Notes under the pieces: model-generated
Told to the model about the DNA's origin: nothing
The model's database searches: none
What the model saw: only the letters and a program-made list of their open reading frames with translations
In this document: positions 35,538 through 44,469 of the stretch, piece after piece
How the letters are laid out: every line of letters begins with the position of its first letter
Numbering within the stretch: the first letter of the stretch is position 1
Program-made: the position numbers and the translations under genes
Source of the DNA: Palsa-892 sp035295845
GTDB taxonomy: Bacteria > Pseudomonadota > Alphaproteobacteria > Rhizobiales > Xanthobacteraceae
DNA length: 64,000 bases
Assembly: GCA_035295845.1 (NCBI GenBank)
Contig: DATGIF010000028.1
Span: 1-64,000, forward strand
Reading direction: 5' to 3'

Positions 35538-37010
35538 TTAGCCGCGGCCCTTCGAGCGCTCGACAAGCCGCGTGGTGCTGCGCTCGGGGAGCGTCTCGAC
35601 GATGACCACCTCGCCGCCGGCGGCCTCGACGATCTCGCCGCCGACGACCTGGTCCTTGTTGTAGTCGCCGCCCTTCACGAGCACGGCCGGCTGCACGCGG
35701 CGAATCAGTTCGAGCGGCGTGTCCTCCTCGAAGGGCACCACGAGGTCGACGGCTTCCAGCGCGGCCAGCACTTCGGCGCGCGCGACCTCGTCCTGGATGG
35801 GCCGGCTCGGCCCCTTCAGACGGCGGGCGGAGGCGTCGCTATTCAACCCCACGATTAGCCGGTCGCAGGCGGCGCGGGCGCCGGCGAGCACCTTGAGGTG
35901 GCCGGGGTGGATGAGATCGAAGCAGCCATTGGTGAAGCCGATACGCAGACCCTTCTTGCGCCATTCTTCCAGATGCTCTTCGAGGATTTTCGGATCGCGC
36001 ACGATCTTTTCGTCGTGGGCGCGCAGGGCGCTCGGCACGAGCACCGCGCGCATTTCGACGAAGTTGACGGCGGCGGTGCCGCGTTTTCCCACCACGACCG
36101 CGGCGGCGGCGTTGGCGGCGCGGGCGGTGGCCTCGAGTTCGGCGCCCATCGCGAGCATGGCGGCGATCGTCGCCGCCACGGTGTCGCCGGCGCCGGAGAC
36201 GTCCCGCACTTTCACCGGATAGGACGGAATGTGGACGGGCGCTTCGCCGCGCGCAACGAGCGTCATGCCTTCTTCGCTGCGGGTGACGAGGATGGCGGAA
36301 AGATCAGCGTCCGCCATGAGCTTGCTCGCCGCCTCGACGATGTCCTCGGCCGAACGCACGTCGCGATGCGCGGCGCGCGCAAGCTCCGCACGGTTCGGGG
36401 TGACAACGGTGGCGCCTTTATAGGCGCGATAATCGAGATGCTTGGGATCGACGATCACCGGCTTCTTCGCCTTGCGGGCGGCGGCAATCAGCGTCTCGAT
36501 CACCTTCGGCGTGAGCACGCCCTTGCCGTAATCGGACAGAACCACCGCGCCGCAATTCGGCAGCACCTTCAGCGCAACCGTGAGAACTTCATCCTCGCAA
36601 TGCTTGGGCAGCGGGTGGGTTTCTTCCCAATCGGCGCGGAGAAGATGGGTCGAATGATGCTCCGACACGAAACGCGCCTTCTCGGTCGTCGGCCGCGAGG
36701 CGTCGATCGCGAGCTTGGCGTCGATCTGGCCGCCGGTCTTGCCGAAGAAGGCCCCGAGCGTGCGGCCGGCATCATCGTCGCCGACGGCGCTTACCAGGAT
36801 GCAGCGCGCGCCCAGGCCCGCGATATTGCGCGCGACATTGCCGGCGCCGCCGGGCGTGGTTTCCTCGCGCCGCACCGCGAGTACAGGCGCCGGCGCCTCG
36901 GGCGAAATGCGCGCGACCTCGCCATAGACGAAGCGGTCGAGCATGAGGTCGCCGACGCAGAGCACGGTCTGCGCGGCAAGTTCGGCGAGGCGTTTTTCGT
37001 AATCGAACAT
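35538..37010 (-). CDS. hldE: Bifunctional D-glycero-beta-D-manno-heptose-7-phosphate kinase / 1-phosphate adenylyltransferase
   Basis: A 490-residue fusion. The N-terminal PfkB/ribokinase-type kinase (about 1-320) shows TTPGGAGNVARNIAGLGA and the catalytic GAGDTVAAT region. The C-terminal adenylyltransferase (about 350-490) shows IGFTNGCFDLIHPGHL and the family serine/threonine motif near the end. Together they carry out two of the steps to ADP-heptose for the LPS inner core. It follows hldD by 13 bp on the same strand. Confidence 0.95.
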   Translation of the reverse strand: MFDYEKRLAELAAQTVLCVGDLMLDRFVYGEVARISPEAPAPVLAVRREETTPGGAGNVARNIAGLGARCILVSAVGDDDAGRTLGAFFGKTGGQIDAKLAIDASRPTTEKARFVSEHHSTHLLRADWEETHPLPKHCEDEVLTVALKVLPNCGAVVLSDYGKGVLTPKVIETLIAAARKAKKPVIVDPKHLDYRAYKGATVVTPNRAELARAAHRDVRSAEDIVEAASKLMADADLSAILVTRSEEGMTLVARGEAPVHIPSYPVKVRDVSGAGDTVAATIAAMLAMGAELEATARAANAAAAVVVGKRGTAAVNFVEMRAVLVPSALRAHDEKIVRDPKILEEHLEEWRKKGLRIGFTNGCFDLIHPGHLKVLAGARAACDRLIVGLNSDASARRLKGPSRPIQDEVARAEVLAALEAVDLVVPFEEDTPLELIRRVQPAVLVKGGDYNKDQVVGGEIVEAAGGEVVIVETLPERSTTRLVERSKGRG

Positions 37011-37023
37011 GGTGACCCGGCAA

Positions 37024-37995
37024 TCAGCGATAAGGATCGGGGCGGTCGAGATATTGCGTCACGTAACGCTCGACCGCCTGTTCCAGCGGCGTGAACGGGG
37101 CATCGTAGCCCGCCGCGCGCAAGCGCTCCATCCTTGCTTCGGTGAAATATTGATAGCGTCCGGCAAGCTCGGGCGGGATCGGGATGCGCTCGATCCTGGG
37201 CTCGCGCCCGATCGCTTTCCACATCGCGATCATCATGGCGTCGAAGCTTCGCGCCTTGCCGGTGCCGACATTATAGATGCCGGAGACGTGCGGATTGTCG
37301 ATCAGCCACAGCACGACGTTGGCCGCGTCCTCGACATAGATGAAGTCGCGCACGATCTCGCCGCCGGCGATATCCGGCCGGTCGGCCTTGAAAAGGCGCA
37401 CGGGCTTGCCGGCCTTGGCGTCGGGAAAGACCTTGGCGAGCACGCTTCGCATGTCGCCCTTGTGATACTCGTTGGGGCCGAACACGTTGAAGAATTTGAG
37501 ACCCACCCATTGCGGCGGCATGGCGCTGCCGACACGGGCGCGGGCGTATGCGGCGAGGTCGAAGCGGGATTTGCTGCGGCCATATAGATTAAGGGGCGCG
37601 AGTTCGTTGAGCAGTTCCGGCGCGTCGTCGAAGCCGCGGCTACCGTCGCCGTAGGTGGCGGCCGAAGAGGCGTAAATGAAGGGCGTCTTTGTCTCCGTGC
37701 ACCATTCGAGCAGGCGCAGCGGCAAGTCGAAATTCGCCGCCATCACCGCGTGCTCGTCAGTGACGGTGGTGGAGGAAATCGCACCCATGTGCAGGATCGC
37801 ATTGAGTTTGCGGCCGCCGAGCCAGCGTAAGATCTCTTCCGGCGGGACGATCTCGGCATAGCGACGCTTGGCGAGGTTCTTCGCTTTTGGCGCGTCGACG
37901 TGGTCGCCCACGGCGATTTCGGACACGCCCCGCTCGTTCAGGCTCGCGAGGATATTCGAGCCGATGAAGCCGGCGCCGCCGGTTAACAGGATCAT
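37024..37995 (-). CDS. hldD: ADP-L-glycero-D-manno-heptose 6-epimerase
   Basis: A 323-residue extended SDR enzyme. LTGGAGFIGSNI binds the cofactor, YGRSKSRFD gives the Tyr-Lys pair, and FNVFGPNEYHKGDMRSV is characteristic of HldD. It completes synthesis of ADP-L-glycero-D-manno-heptose. It leads a leftward pair with hldE and diverges from gmhA over 116 bp. Confidence 0.95.
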   Translation of the reverse strand: MILLTGGAGFIGSNILASLNERGVSEIAVGDHVDAPKAKNLAKRRYAEIVPPEEILRWLGGRKLNAILHMGAISSTTVTDEHAVMAANFDLPLRLLEWCTETKTPFIYASSAATYGDGSRGFDDAPELLNELAPLNLYGRSKSRFDLAAYARARVGSAMPPQWVGLKFFNVFGPNEYHKGDMRSVLAKVFPDAKAGKPVRLFKADRPDIAGGEIVRDFIYVEDAANVVLWLIDNPHVSGIYNVGTGKARSFDAMMIAMWKAIGREPRIERIPIPPELAGRYQYFTEARMERLRAAGYDAPFTPLEQAVERYVTQYLDRPDPYR

Positions 37996-38111
37996 GCTTA
38001 ACGCCCGTCCCTTTGCGCGCGCTTCCTTTGCCGCAAGCGCGAGAGGAGCGCAACGGCGGCAATCTGGACACCCTTAATGACGGGTGCTACCCGCTCGCGC
38101 GAGGGAGCCCC

Positions 38112-38705
38112 ATGAACGCAGCGGATTTGGACTACGCGAAGAAGCATCTCGCCGCGTCGCGCGAGGCTTTCGTCAAGGCCGCGGACGATGCCGATTTCGT
38201 GGCCGTTCTCGGCAAGATCGCCGATGCCATGGCGACTTCGCTGAAAGGCGGCGGCAAGATTCTCCTCTGCGGCAATGGCGGCAGTGCCGCCGACGCGCAG
38301 CACATCGCGGGCGAGCTCTTGTCGCGCTATGAGTTCGACCGCGCGCCGATGGCCGCGGTCGCGCTCACCACCGATACGTCCGTGCTCACCGCCATCGGCA
38401 ACGACTACGGCTACGAGCAACTGTTCGAGCGGCAGGTGCTCGGGCTCGGCAAAAAGGGCGACGTGCTCGTGGCGCTTTCCACCTCCGGGCGCTCGCCGAA
38501 CATCCTGCGCGCGCTTGATGCGGCGAAGAAGAGCGGCGTCGTCACCATCGGCTTCACCGGCAAGGCGGGCGGCGAGATGGCCTCGCGTTGCGATTTCATT
38601 TTACGGGCGCCCTCCGACAAGACGCCCGTGATCCAGCAAATCCACATCACCGCGGCGCATGTGATCTGCGGCCTGATCGAGCGCTCCATTGGCGGCAAAC
38701 GCTGA
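38112..38705 (+). CDS. gmhA: Sedoheptulose-7-phosphate isomerase
   Basis: A 197-residue SIS-domain enzyme. LLCGNGGSAADAQHIAGEL and ALSTSGRSPNILRAL are the phosphosugar-binding loops of GmhA. It catalyses the first heptose step. GAGGGAG precedes the ATG at 38112. Its 3' end overlaps the gmhB start by 17 bases, so gmhA-gmhB-waaF form one operon. Confidence 0.95.
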   Translation: MNAADLDYAKKHLAASREAFVKAADDADFVAVLGKIADAMATSLKGGGKILLCGNGGSAADAQHIAGELLSRYEFDRAPMAAVALTTDTSVLTAIGNDYGYEQLFERQVLGLGKKGDVLVALSTSGRSPNILRALDAAKKSGVVTIGFTGKAGGEMASRCDFILRAPSDKTPVIQQIHITAAHVICGLIERSIGGKR

Positions 38706-39234
38706 GCGTGCACGGCCGCGACGGCCCGCGGTCTTTCTCGATCGTGACGGCGTGATCAACGTCGACCGCGGCTATGTGTCGAACCGCGCCGACTTCAAAT
38801 GGATCCCGGGCGCCATTGCGGCGATCAAGGCGCTCAACGAGGCGGGATATTATGTCTTCGTCGCCACTAACCAGTCGGGCATTGCGCGCGGGCTTTATTC
38901 GGAAAGCGATATGCAGGCATTGCACGGTTACATTGCACAGGAGCTCGCCGCGAACGGCGCTCACATCGATGACTGGCGTCATTGTCCTTTCCATCCGCAA
39001 GGGACGATCGCGAAGTTCAAGCGCGTTTCCGATTGGCGCAAGCCCGGCCCCGGCATGATCCTCGATTTGATGCAGACGTGGCCGGTCGACCGCGCGAAGA
39101 GCGTGCTGATCGGCGACAAGGAGAGCGACGTGGCGGCGGCGCGCGCCGCGGGCATCCGGGGCTTGCGCTTTGACAGCGGCAATCTTCTCGCCTTCGTTCG
39201 AGCGCGCGTGCTCGGGACGAGGCCGCGGCGATGA
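38689..39234 (+). CDS. gmhB: D-glycero-beta-D-manno-heptose 1,7-bisphosphate 7-phosphatase
   Basis: A roughly 181-residue HAD-family phosphatase. The catalytic aspartates are in VFLDRDGVIN, with the GmhB features NQSGIARG and a histidine/cysteine zinc-type segment around DWRHCPFHPQG. The only usable start is TTG 38689, inside the end of gmhA; no ATG or GTG precedes the catalytic motif. The zinc loop normally has more cysteines, so the metal site may be reduced here. It overlaps waaF by four bases. Confidence 0.9.
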   Translation: MAANAERARPRRPAVFLDRDGVINVDRGYVSNRADFKWIPGAIAAIKALNEAGYYVFVATNQSGIARGLYSESDMQALHGYIAQELAANGAHIDDWRHCPFHPQGTIAKFKRVSDWRKPGPGMILDLMQTWPVDRAKSVLIGDKESDVAAARAAGIRGLRFDSGNLLAFVRARVLGTRPRR

Positions 39235-40262
39235 CGGCGGCAACGAATTCGCCGATTCTCCTCGTCCCCTATCAGTGGATCGGCGACTTCGTGCGCTGTC
39301 ATTCGGTGGTGCAGCTCTTGAAGCGGCGCTTTCCCGAGCGGCCGGTCGATATTCTGAGCTCGACGCTCGCGGCACCGCTCGCCGCCTACATGCCGGGCGT
39401 CCGCAAGGCCGTGGTGCATGATCTGCCGCGCGGACGGCTCGGCTATGGCGAGAATGCCCGGCTCGCGGAGAAGCTTGCGCCCGAGCGCTACGGTACCGCG
39501 CTCGTTATGTCGCGCAAATGGAAGGCGGCGCTGGCGCCTTATCTCGCGGGCATTCCGGAGCGCGTGGGATTTCTCGGCGAGATGCGGTTCGTGCTGCTTT
39601 CCGACATTCGTCCGGGCGAGAAAAACTATCCGACCATGGCCGAGCAGTGCGCGGCGCTCGCCTTGCCACGCGGCGCCGCGCTGCCGCCGCTGCCGGAGCC
39701 CAAGCTGGCTGCGTCCGCGGCGCAGGTGAAATCCTGGCGGGAGCGGACCCGCCTCGAAAAGAACGGCCAGCGCGTCGTCGCGCTCGCGCCGGGATCGGTA
39801 TGGTCGTCGAAGCGCTGGCCAACGGCGCATTACGCGCGGCTTGCCGTGCTTCTCCGCGAACGCGGCCATGAAGTGTGGATCACGGGCGGCCGCGACGAGG
39901 AGCCGCTTGCGGAAGAAATCCGCGCGACGGCGTCCGCGGTGTACGATCTCACCGATCTCGCTCTCGGCGACGGCGCGCTGGCGTTAGGCCAGGCGGATTG
40001 CGCCGTCACCAACGATTCCGGCGCGCTGCATATGGCGGCGGCCTTCGGCACGCCGACCTTGGCGCTGTTCGGGCCGACCGATCCCGCGGCCTGGATGCCG
40101 CTCAACCCATCGGCGAAAGCGTTGCTCGCCGATGAGCCGCTCGATTGCCGGCCGTGCGCAAAGCACGATTGCCCGCTCGGCCATCACAAATGCCTTGTGG
40201 ATCTTTCGCCTCAGACGGTCTTCGCCGCGGTCGAACGGGCGCTCGCCCACAGCCGCTCATAG
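39231..40262 (+). CDS. waaF: LPS heptosyltransferase (WaaF-like, GT9)
   Basis: A 343-residue GT9 glycosyltransferase. PYQWIGDFVRCHSVVQLL is the N-terminal signature and VTNDSGALHMAAAFGTPTLALFGPTDP is split over the conserved ADP-heptose-binding site (residues about 258-285). It adds heptose to the LPS inner core. The ATG overlaps the gmhB stop. Its last 52 bases overlap the convergent GT4 gene. WaaC and WaaF can be hard to separate by eye; the GPTDPAAWMPL ending favours WaaF. Confidence 0.88.
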   Translation: MTAATNSPILLVPYQWIGDFVRCHSVVQLLKRRFPERPVDILSSTLAAPLAAYMPGVRKAVVHDLPRGRLGYGENARLAEKLAPERYGTALVMSRKWKAALAPYLAGIPERVGFLGEMRFVLLSDIRPGEKNYPTMAEQCAALALPRGAALPPLPEPKLAASAAQVKSWRERTRLEKNGQRVVALAPGSVWSSKRWPTAHYARLAVLLRERGHEVWITGGRDEEPLAEEIRATASAVYDLTDLALGDGALALGQADCAVTNDSGALHMAAAFGTPTLALFGPTDPAAWMPLNPSAKALLADEPLDCRPCAKHDCPLGHHKCLVDLSPQTVFAAVERALAHSRS

Positions 40263-41308
40263 ACCGCGAAGATTTCCTTCGCTTCGCGCTCGATGTTGAA
40301 ATGCGCTTCCACGCGCTTGCGCCCGGCCTTGCCCATGGCCTCGGCGCGCGCGGGGTCTTGCATCAATTGCTCGATGCGATCGGTCAGCGCGCCGGCATCC
40401 TCGATCGGAACCAGGAATCCCGTTTCGCCTTCGGCGACGAGATGCGCCGCGGCGCCGGCGCGCGTTGCCACCACCGCCATTTCGCTGGCCATGGCTTCCA
40501 GCGTCGTCAATCCGAAGCCTTCGTTGCGTTGTGGCCCGACGAAGATCAGCAGCCTGCGGAACCAGAGCGGCACCTCGTCCGGCGGCAATTCGCCGGTGAA
40601 GACGATGCGGCCGGCGAGCCCGGCGGCAGCCACCTTCGATTTGAGTTCGGCTTCGAAGCCCTTGTCCATCTCGGTCGCGAGTCCAATGACCACCGCGGTG
40701 AAATCGGGATAGCGCGGCAGCAACTTCAGCATCGCCTCGATGAAAAGATCGGTGCCCTTCTGCGGCCGGATGCGGCCAAAGACGCCGATGCCGTAGCAGC
40801 CGGGGAGGCCCGTCTCTTTCCACGCAGCCGCGCGGTCGGGAGCAGGGCGGTAGCGCGCAATGTCGACGCCGTGCAACGCCACCGTGACCGGCAAAGTGAG
40901 GTAGCTCGCGGCTTCGGGCGACGGCGAAATCAACGCGTCCATCCGGCGCATGAGAAATTTGCTGAAGGCGGTGTGGTGGCGCTGCGCCGCCGAGGTGAAG
41001 ACCATGCCGAGCTTCAGCCCGAAAATATGCTTGAGCAGAAGCCCCGCGATCATCTCGTCGTTGCGGCGCGCGTGCCAGATGCGGAAGGGCCGTCCGGCGG
41101 GCAGCGAGCGGCCGAACCGCCTCACCTGGCGCAAGCTCAGCGTCGGCACGCCGGGCGCTTCGCCCGCGCCCACGATCGCGACCCGGCAAAGGCGGCTCAT
41201 GGCGGGCGCGAGCGTCAGAATCGTCGTGGTCACGCCGGAATAGCGGCGATGCAGGTTCGGGTGCAAAACCTCGATCAGCGCGGGGTCGAAACGGACGGGG
41301 AGGGCCAT
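40211..41308 (-). CDS. GT4-family glycosyltransferase
   Basis: A 365-residue GT-B protein. The C-terminal half has GIGVFGRIRPQKGTDLFIEAM and the EX7E-type donor site in GPQRNEGFGLTTLEAMASE. The N-terminal half is a typical acceptor domain (HPNLHRRYSGVTTTI near the start). ATG 41308 is preferred over a TTG three codons upstream. It probably adds a core or O-antigen sugar, with GDP-mannose a possible donor because manC is nearby. The 52-bp tail-to-tail overlap with waaF is unusual. Confidence 0.85.
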   Translation of the reverse strand: MALPVRFDPALIEVLHPNLHRRYSGVTTTILTLAPAMSRLCRVAIVGAGEAPGVPTLSLRQVRRFGRSLPAGRPFRIWHARRNDEMIAGLLLKHIFGLKLGMVFTSAAQRHHTAFSKFLMRRMDALISPSPEAASYLTLPVTVALHGVDIARYRPAPDRAAAWKETGLPGCYGIGVFGRIRPQKGTDLFIEAMLKLLPRYPDFTAVVIGLATEMDKGFEAELKSKVAAAGLAGRIVFTGELPPDEVPLWFRRLLIFVGPQRNEGFGLTTLEAMASEMAVVATRAGAAAHLVAEGETGFLVPIEDAGALTDRIEQLMQDPARAEAMGKAGRKRVEAHFNIEREAKEIFAVYERLWASARSTAAKTV

Positions 41309-41396
41309 GTTGGGCAAAAGCTCTCGGCGGGTCTTGACGGCGCGGGCGCGCCCGCATAGCCCCGTTTATCTCTCCCGCGCAAGCAGGAAGGCCGCC

Positions 41397-42149
41397 ATGA
41401 CCACGCTCGCCTCGCTCAAAGTGAAGCTTTTCACCGACGGCGCCGACAAGGCGCAGATCGTCGAGATGGCGAAGCAGAAATACATCGCGGGCTTCACCAC
41501 CAATCCCTCGCTGCTGAAAAAAGCGGGGGTCAAGGACTACGAATCCTACGCGCGCGAGCTCGTGGCGGCGGTGCCGGACAAGCCTATTTCCTTCGAGGTC
41601 ATCTCCGACGACATCGACGGCATGGTGGCGGAGGCGCGCCTCATCACCACCTGGGGCAAGAACGTCTATGTGAAGCTCCCGGTGATCAACACCAAGAGCG
41701 AGCCGCTTTACGACGCGATCAAGATGCTCTCGGGCGAGGGCGTGAAAATCAACGTCACGGTGATCACCACCGAAGAGCAGGCGAAGCGGGCGACCGCGGC
41801 GCTCTCGAAAGGGCCGGGGGGATGCGTGTCGGTTTTTGCCGGCAGGCTCGCCGACCTCGGGATCGACTATGTTCCCGCGGTGGAAACGGCGGTGCGCGAG
41901 GCGCGCGCGACCAAGCAGGTCGAGGTGATCTGGGCGTCGACACGCGAGGTGTGGAACGTGATCGAGGCCGACCGCATGGGCTGCCACATCATCACCGCGC
42001 CCGCCGATATTCTGAAGAAACTCCCCGCGCTTGGCACCAAAACCGCCGGGGATCTGTCGCTCGACGGCGTCAAGGCGTTCCGCGACGATACGCTGGCGGC
42101 GGGCCTAAGCCTTCGGGTCGGAAACGTGCGGCGCACTGCCGCGGAATGA
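41397..42149 (+). CDS. Transaldolase family protein
   Basis: A 250-residue TIM-barrel enzyme. KLFTDGAD opens the barrel, FTTNPSLL is the substrate loop and Lys93 in YVKLPV is the expected Schiff-base lysine. It resembles the short transaldolase/fructose-6-phosphate aldolase group. AGGAAGG precedes ATG 41397. Sedoheptulose-7-phosphate, the substrate of GmhA, is a transaldolase partner, so its place beside the heptose genes makes sense, though its true substrate is not shown. It diverges from the GT4 gene. Confidence 0.85.
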   Translation: MTTLASLKVKLFTDGADKAQIVEMAKQKYIAGFTTNPSLLKKAGVKDYESYARELVAAVPDKPISFEVISDDIDGMVAEARLITTWGKNVYVKLPVINTKSEPLYDAIKMLSGEGVKINVTVITTEEQAKRATAALSKGPGGCVSVFAGRLADLGIDYVPAVETAVREARATKQVEVIWASTREVWNVIEADRMGCHIITAPADILKKLPALGTKTAGDLSLDGVKAFRDDTLAAGLSLRVGNVRRTAAE

Positions 42150-42267
42150 CGTTGTTTTCCCTGTAAACCATTGACATCATTTGTGAGTGGGGCCCTCTCC
42201 GGGGCTGTCGCCTGATCCCTCCGGGCATGCTAGGAAAACCGAACCCGGGAGAGGGGAAATAAAAATC

Positions 42268-43275
42268 ATGGTGGCTGGTTCGGATCGCGCGAAACCGCGC
42301 GAAGTGTCCTCCGACAATCTCCGCTTCGGCATCATCGGCGTCGGCGTCATGGGATCGAACCATGCCCGCGTGCTCTCCGAACTCCCCGGCATCGAACTCG
42401 TCGCCATCGCCGACCCCGACCGCAGCCTGGCGATGAAAATCGCCAAGGCCGTCCGCTGCGACGCGGTCGCCGACCACAATACGCTGATCGGCCTCGGCCT
42501 CGACGCCGTCGTCGTCGCGGCGCCTACGCATTTGCACCACGCGATTGCGCTCGATTGCATCGAGGCGGGGGTCAATCTCCTGGTGGAAAAGCCGATCGCG
42601 CCGACGGTGGAGGAGGGCCGCCAGATCGTCGCCGCCGCACGGCGGGCGGGCGTGAAGCTGATGGTCGGCCATGTCGAGCGCTTCAATCCGACCGTGGAGG
42701 CGATCAAGCAGGCGCTTTCGAGCGAGGATATTCTTTCCATCGCCATCACCCGCGTCGGTCCGTTCCCGCCGCGCATGTCGAATGTCGGCGTGGTCATCGA
42801 TCTCGCGGTGCACGACATCGACCTCATCCGCTGGTTCACGGAATCGGAAATCATCGAGGTGCAGCCGCAGCTCACGAAAGCGCGCGCCGCGCGCGAGGAC
42901 ATCGCGCTCCTGCAATTCCGCACGGCCTCCGGCGTGCTCGCGCACATCAACACCAACTGGCTCACGCCCTTCAAGGCGCGCACGGTGCATGTCGCCACCC
43001 GCGACAAATACATCATCGGCGATCTCCTGACGCGGCAGGTGACCGAGTGCTTCGGCTTCCAGCCCGACGGCAGCTATTCGATGCGGCATCTGTCGGTCGG
43101 TCACGCCGAGCCGCTGCGCGCCGAACTCTTGGCCTTCGTGAAGTCGATCCGCAACGACGAAAAACCCGTTGTCGGCGGCGACGAAGGGGTCGCGAGCCTC
43201 GAGGTCGCGATCCAGTGCCTCGACGGCGGCTCCTCCGCCGTGCCGCAGCGCGCGCCGCGCAAAGTCGTCGGCTGA
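42268..43275 (+). CDS. Gfo/Idh/MocA oxidoreductase, candidate UDP-GlcNAc 3-dehydrogenase (GnnA-like)
   Basis: A 335-residue NAD-dependent sugar oxidoreductase. FGIIGVGVMGSNHARVL binds NAD, EKP (107-109) holds the catalytic lysine, and MVGHVERFNP carries a histidine typical of the UDP-sugar 3-dehydrogenase branch. The next gene, 14 bp away, is a DegT aminotransferase. That pairing fits GnnA-GnnB, which turn UDP-GlcNAc into UDP-GlcNAc3N for diamino-sugar lipid A; related pairs make other 3-amino sugars. GAGAGGGG at 42250-42257 is the ribosome site. The leader can fold over that site (see findings). Confidence 0.82.
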   Translation: MVAGSDRAKPREVSSDNLRFGIIGVGVMGSNHARVLSELPGIELVAIADPDRSLAMKIAKAVRCDAVADHNTLIGLGLDAVVVAAPTHLHHAIALDCIEAGVNLLVEKPIAPTVEEGRQIVAAARRAGVKLMVGHVERFNPTVEAIKQALSSEDILSIAITRVGPFPPRMSNVGVVIDLAVHDIDLIRWFTESEIIEVQPQLTKARAAREDIALLQFRTASGVLAHINTNWLTPFKARTVHVATRDKYIIGDLLTRQVTECFGFQPDGSYSMRHLSVGHAEPLRAELLAFVKSIRNDEKPVVGGDEGVASLEVAIQCLDGGSSAVPQRAPRKVVG

Positions 43276-43289
43276 ATTCGAGCCGTCGA

Positions 43290-44444
43290 ATGAACGAACG
43301 TCCGCGGATCGATTCTCAGCCCATTCCTTTCATCGACGTCGCCGCCCAGCGCCGCCGCTTGGGCCGCGCCATCGACGACGCGGTGGCGCGCGTGCTCGGC
43401 CACTGCCAGTTTATCCTGGGTCCGGAAGTGCGCGAGCTTGAATCGCAGCTCGCCGCCTTTTCCGGCGCCCGCCACGCGATTTCCTGCGCCAGCGGCACCG
43501 ATGCGCTGATGCTTATCCTGCTCGCCAAGGGCGTCGGCCCCGGCGACGCGATTTTCTGCCCGTCCTTCACCTTCGCTGCCACCTTCGAAGCCGCGGCCCT
43601 GCTCGGCGCTTCGCCGGTCTTCGTCGACATCGAAGAGGCTACGTTCAACATCGATGCTTTGAGCCTCGAGCGCGCGATTGCGACCGCGAAAAAGAAGGGG
43701 CTGAAACCGAAAGCGGTGATCGCGGTCGATCTCTTCGGCCTGCCGGCCGACCACGATTCGATTGCGGAGATCGCGGAAGCGGAAGGGCTGTTCGTGATCG
43801 ATGATGCAGCCCAAGGCTTCGGCGCGAGTTACAAGGGCAAGAAGCTCGGCACTTTCGGGCTTGCCACGGCGACGAGCTTCTTTCCGGCAAAACCGCTCGG
43901 CTGCTATGGCGACGGCGGCGCGGTGTTCACCGACGACGATGCGCTCGCGGAAACCATCAAGGGCTTGCGCGTTCACGGTCAGCTGCTGGGGAAACCGGAG
44001 TTCTCCCATCTCGGCATCACCGGCCGCCTCGATACGATCCAGGCGGCGGTCTTGATCGAAAAGCTCAGAATTTTCGAAGACGAGATCGTCGCGCGCGACC
44101 GCATCGCGCGCCGCTATGGCGAAAAGCTCGGCAATGTGGCCATCGTCCCGCGCGTGCCCGAAGGCTACACTTCGGTATGGGCGCAATATACGATTCGGTT
44201 GCCTGCGGGCGCGCGCGACACGGTCGCCGCGGCGCTGAAAGCGGAAGGGATTCCGACCGCGATCTATTACGCCAAGCCTCCGCATCTGCACGAGGCCTAC
44301 AAGCGCTATCCGGTCGCGGAGGGCGGCTTGCCGGTCACCGAGAAGCTTGCGCACGAGGTGATCAGCCTGCCGATGCACGCCTATCTCGACGAGCCGACGC
44401 AGGACCGCATCGTCGACGCGGTGAAGCGCGCGCTCGGGCGCTGA
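43290..44444 (+). CDS. DegT/DnrJ/EryC1 aminotransferase, candidate GnnB-like
   Basis: A 384-residue PLP enzyme. IPFIDVAAQRRRLG is the family N-terminus, Asp171 in VIDDAAQGFGA contacts the PLP ring nitrogen and Lys201 in FFPAKPLGCYGDGGA forms the Schiff base. ATG 43290 lies 14 bp after the oxidoreductase gene, so the two are co-translated. Expected reaction: transfer of an amino group to a 3-keto UDP-sugar. In Bradyrhizobium-type bacteria lipid A contains 2,3-diamino glucose, which would need such a pair. Other 3- or 4-keto sugars remain possible. Confidence 0.85.
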   Translation: MNERPRIDSQPIPFIDVAAQRRRLGRAIDDAVARVLGHCQFILGPEVRELESQLAAFSGARHAISCASGTDALMLILLAKGVGPGDAIFCPSFTFAATFEAAALLGASPVFVDIEEATFNIDALSLERAIATAKKKGLKPKAVIAVDLFGLPADHDSIAEIAEAEGLFVIDDAAQGFGASYKGKKLGTFGLATATSFFPAKPLGCYGDGGAVFTDDDALAETIKGLRVHGQLLGKPEFSHLGITGRLDTIQAAVLIEKLRIFEDEIVARDRIARRYGEKLGNVAIVPRVPEGYTSVWAQYTIRLPAGARDTVAAALKAEGIPTAIYYAKPPHLHEAYKRYPVAEGGLPVTEKLAHEVISLPMHAYLDEPTQDRIVDAVKRALGR

Positions 44445-44469
44445 TTAGAGGCGCCCGCGGGGCGGCCTC

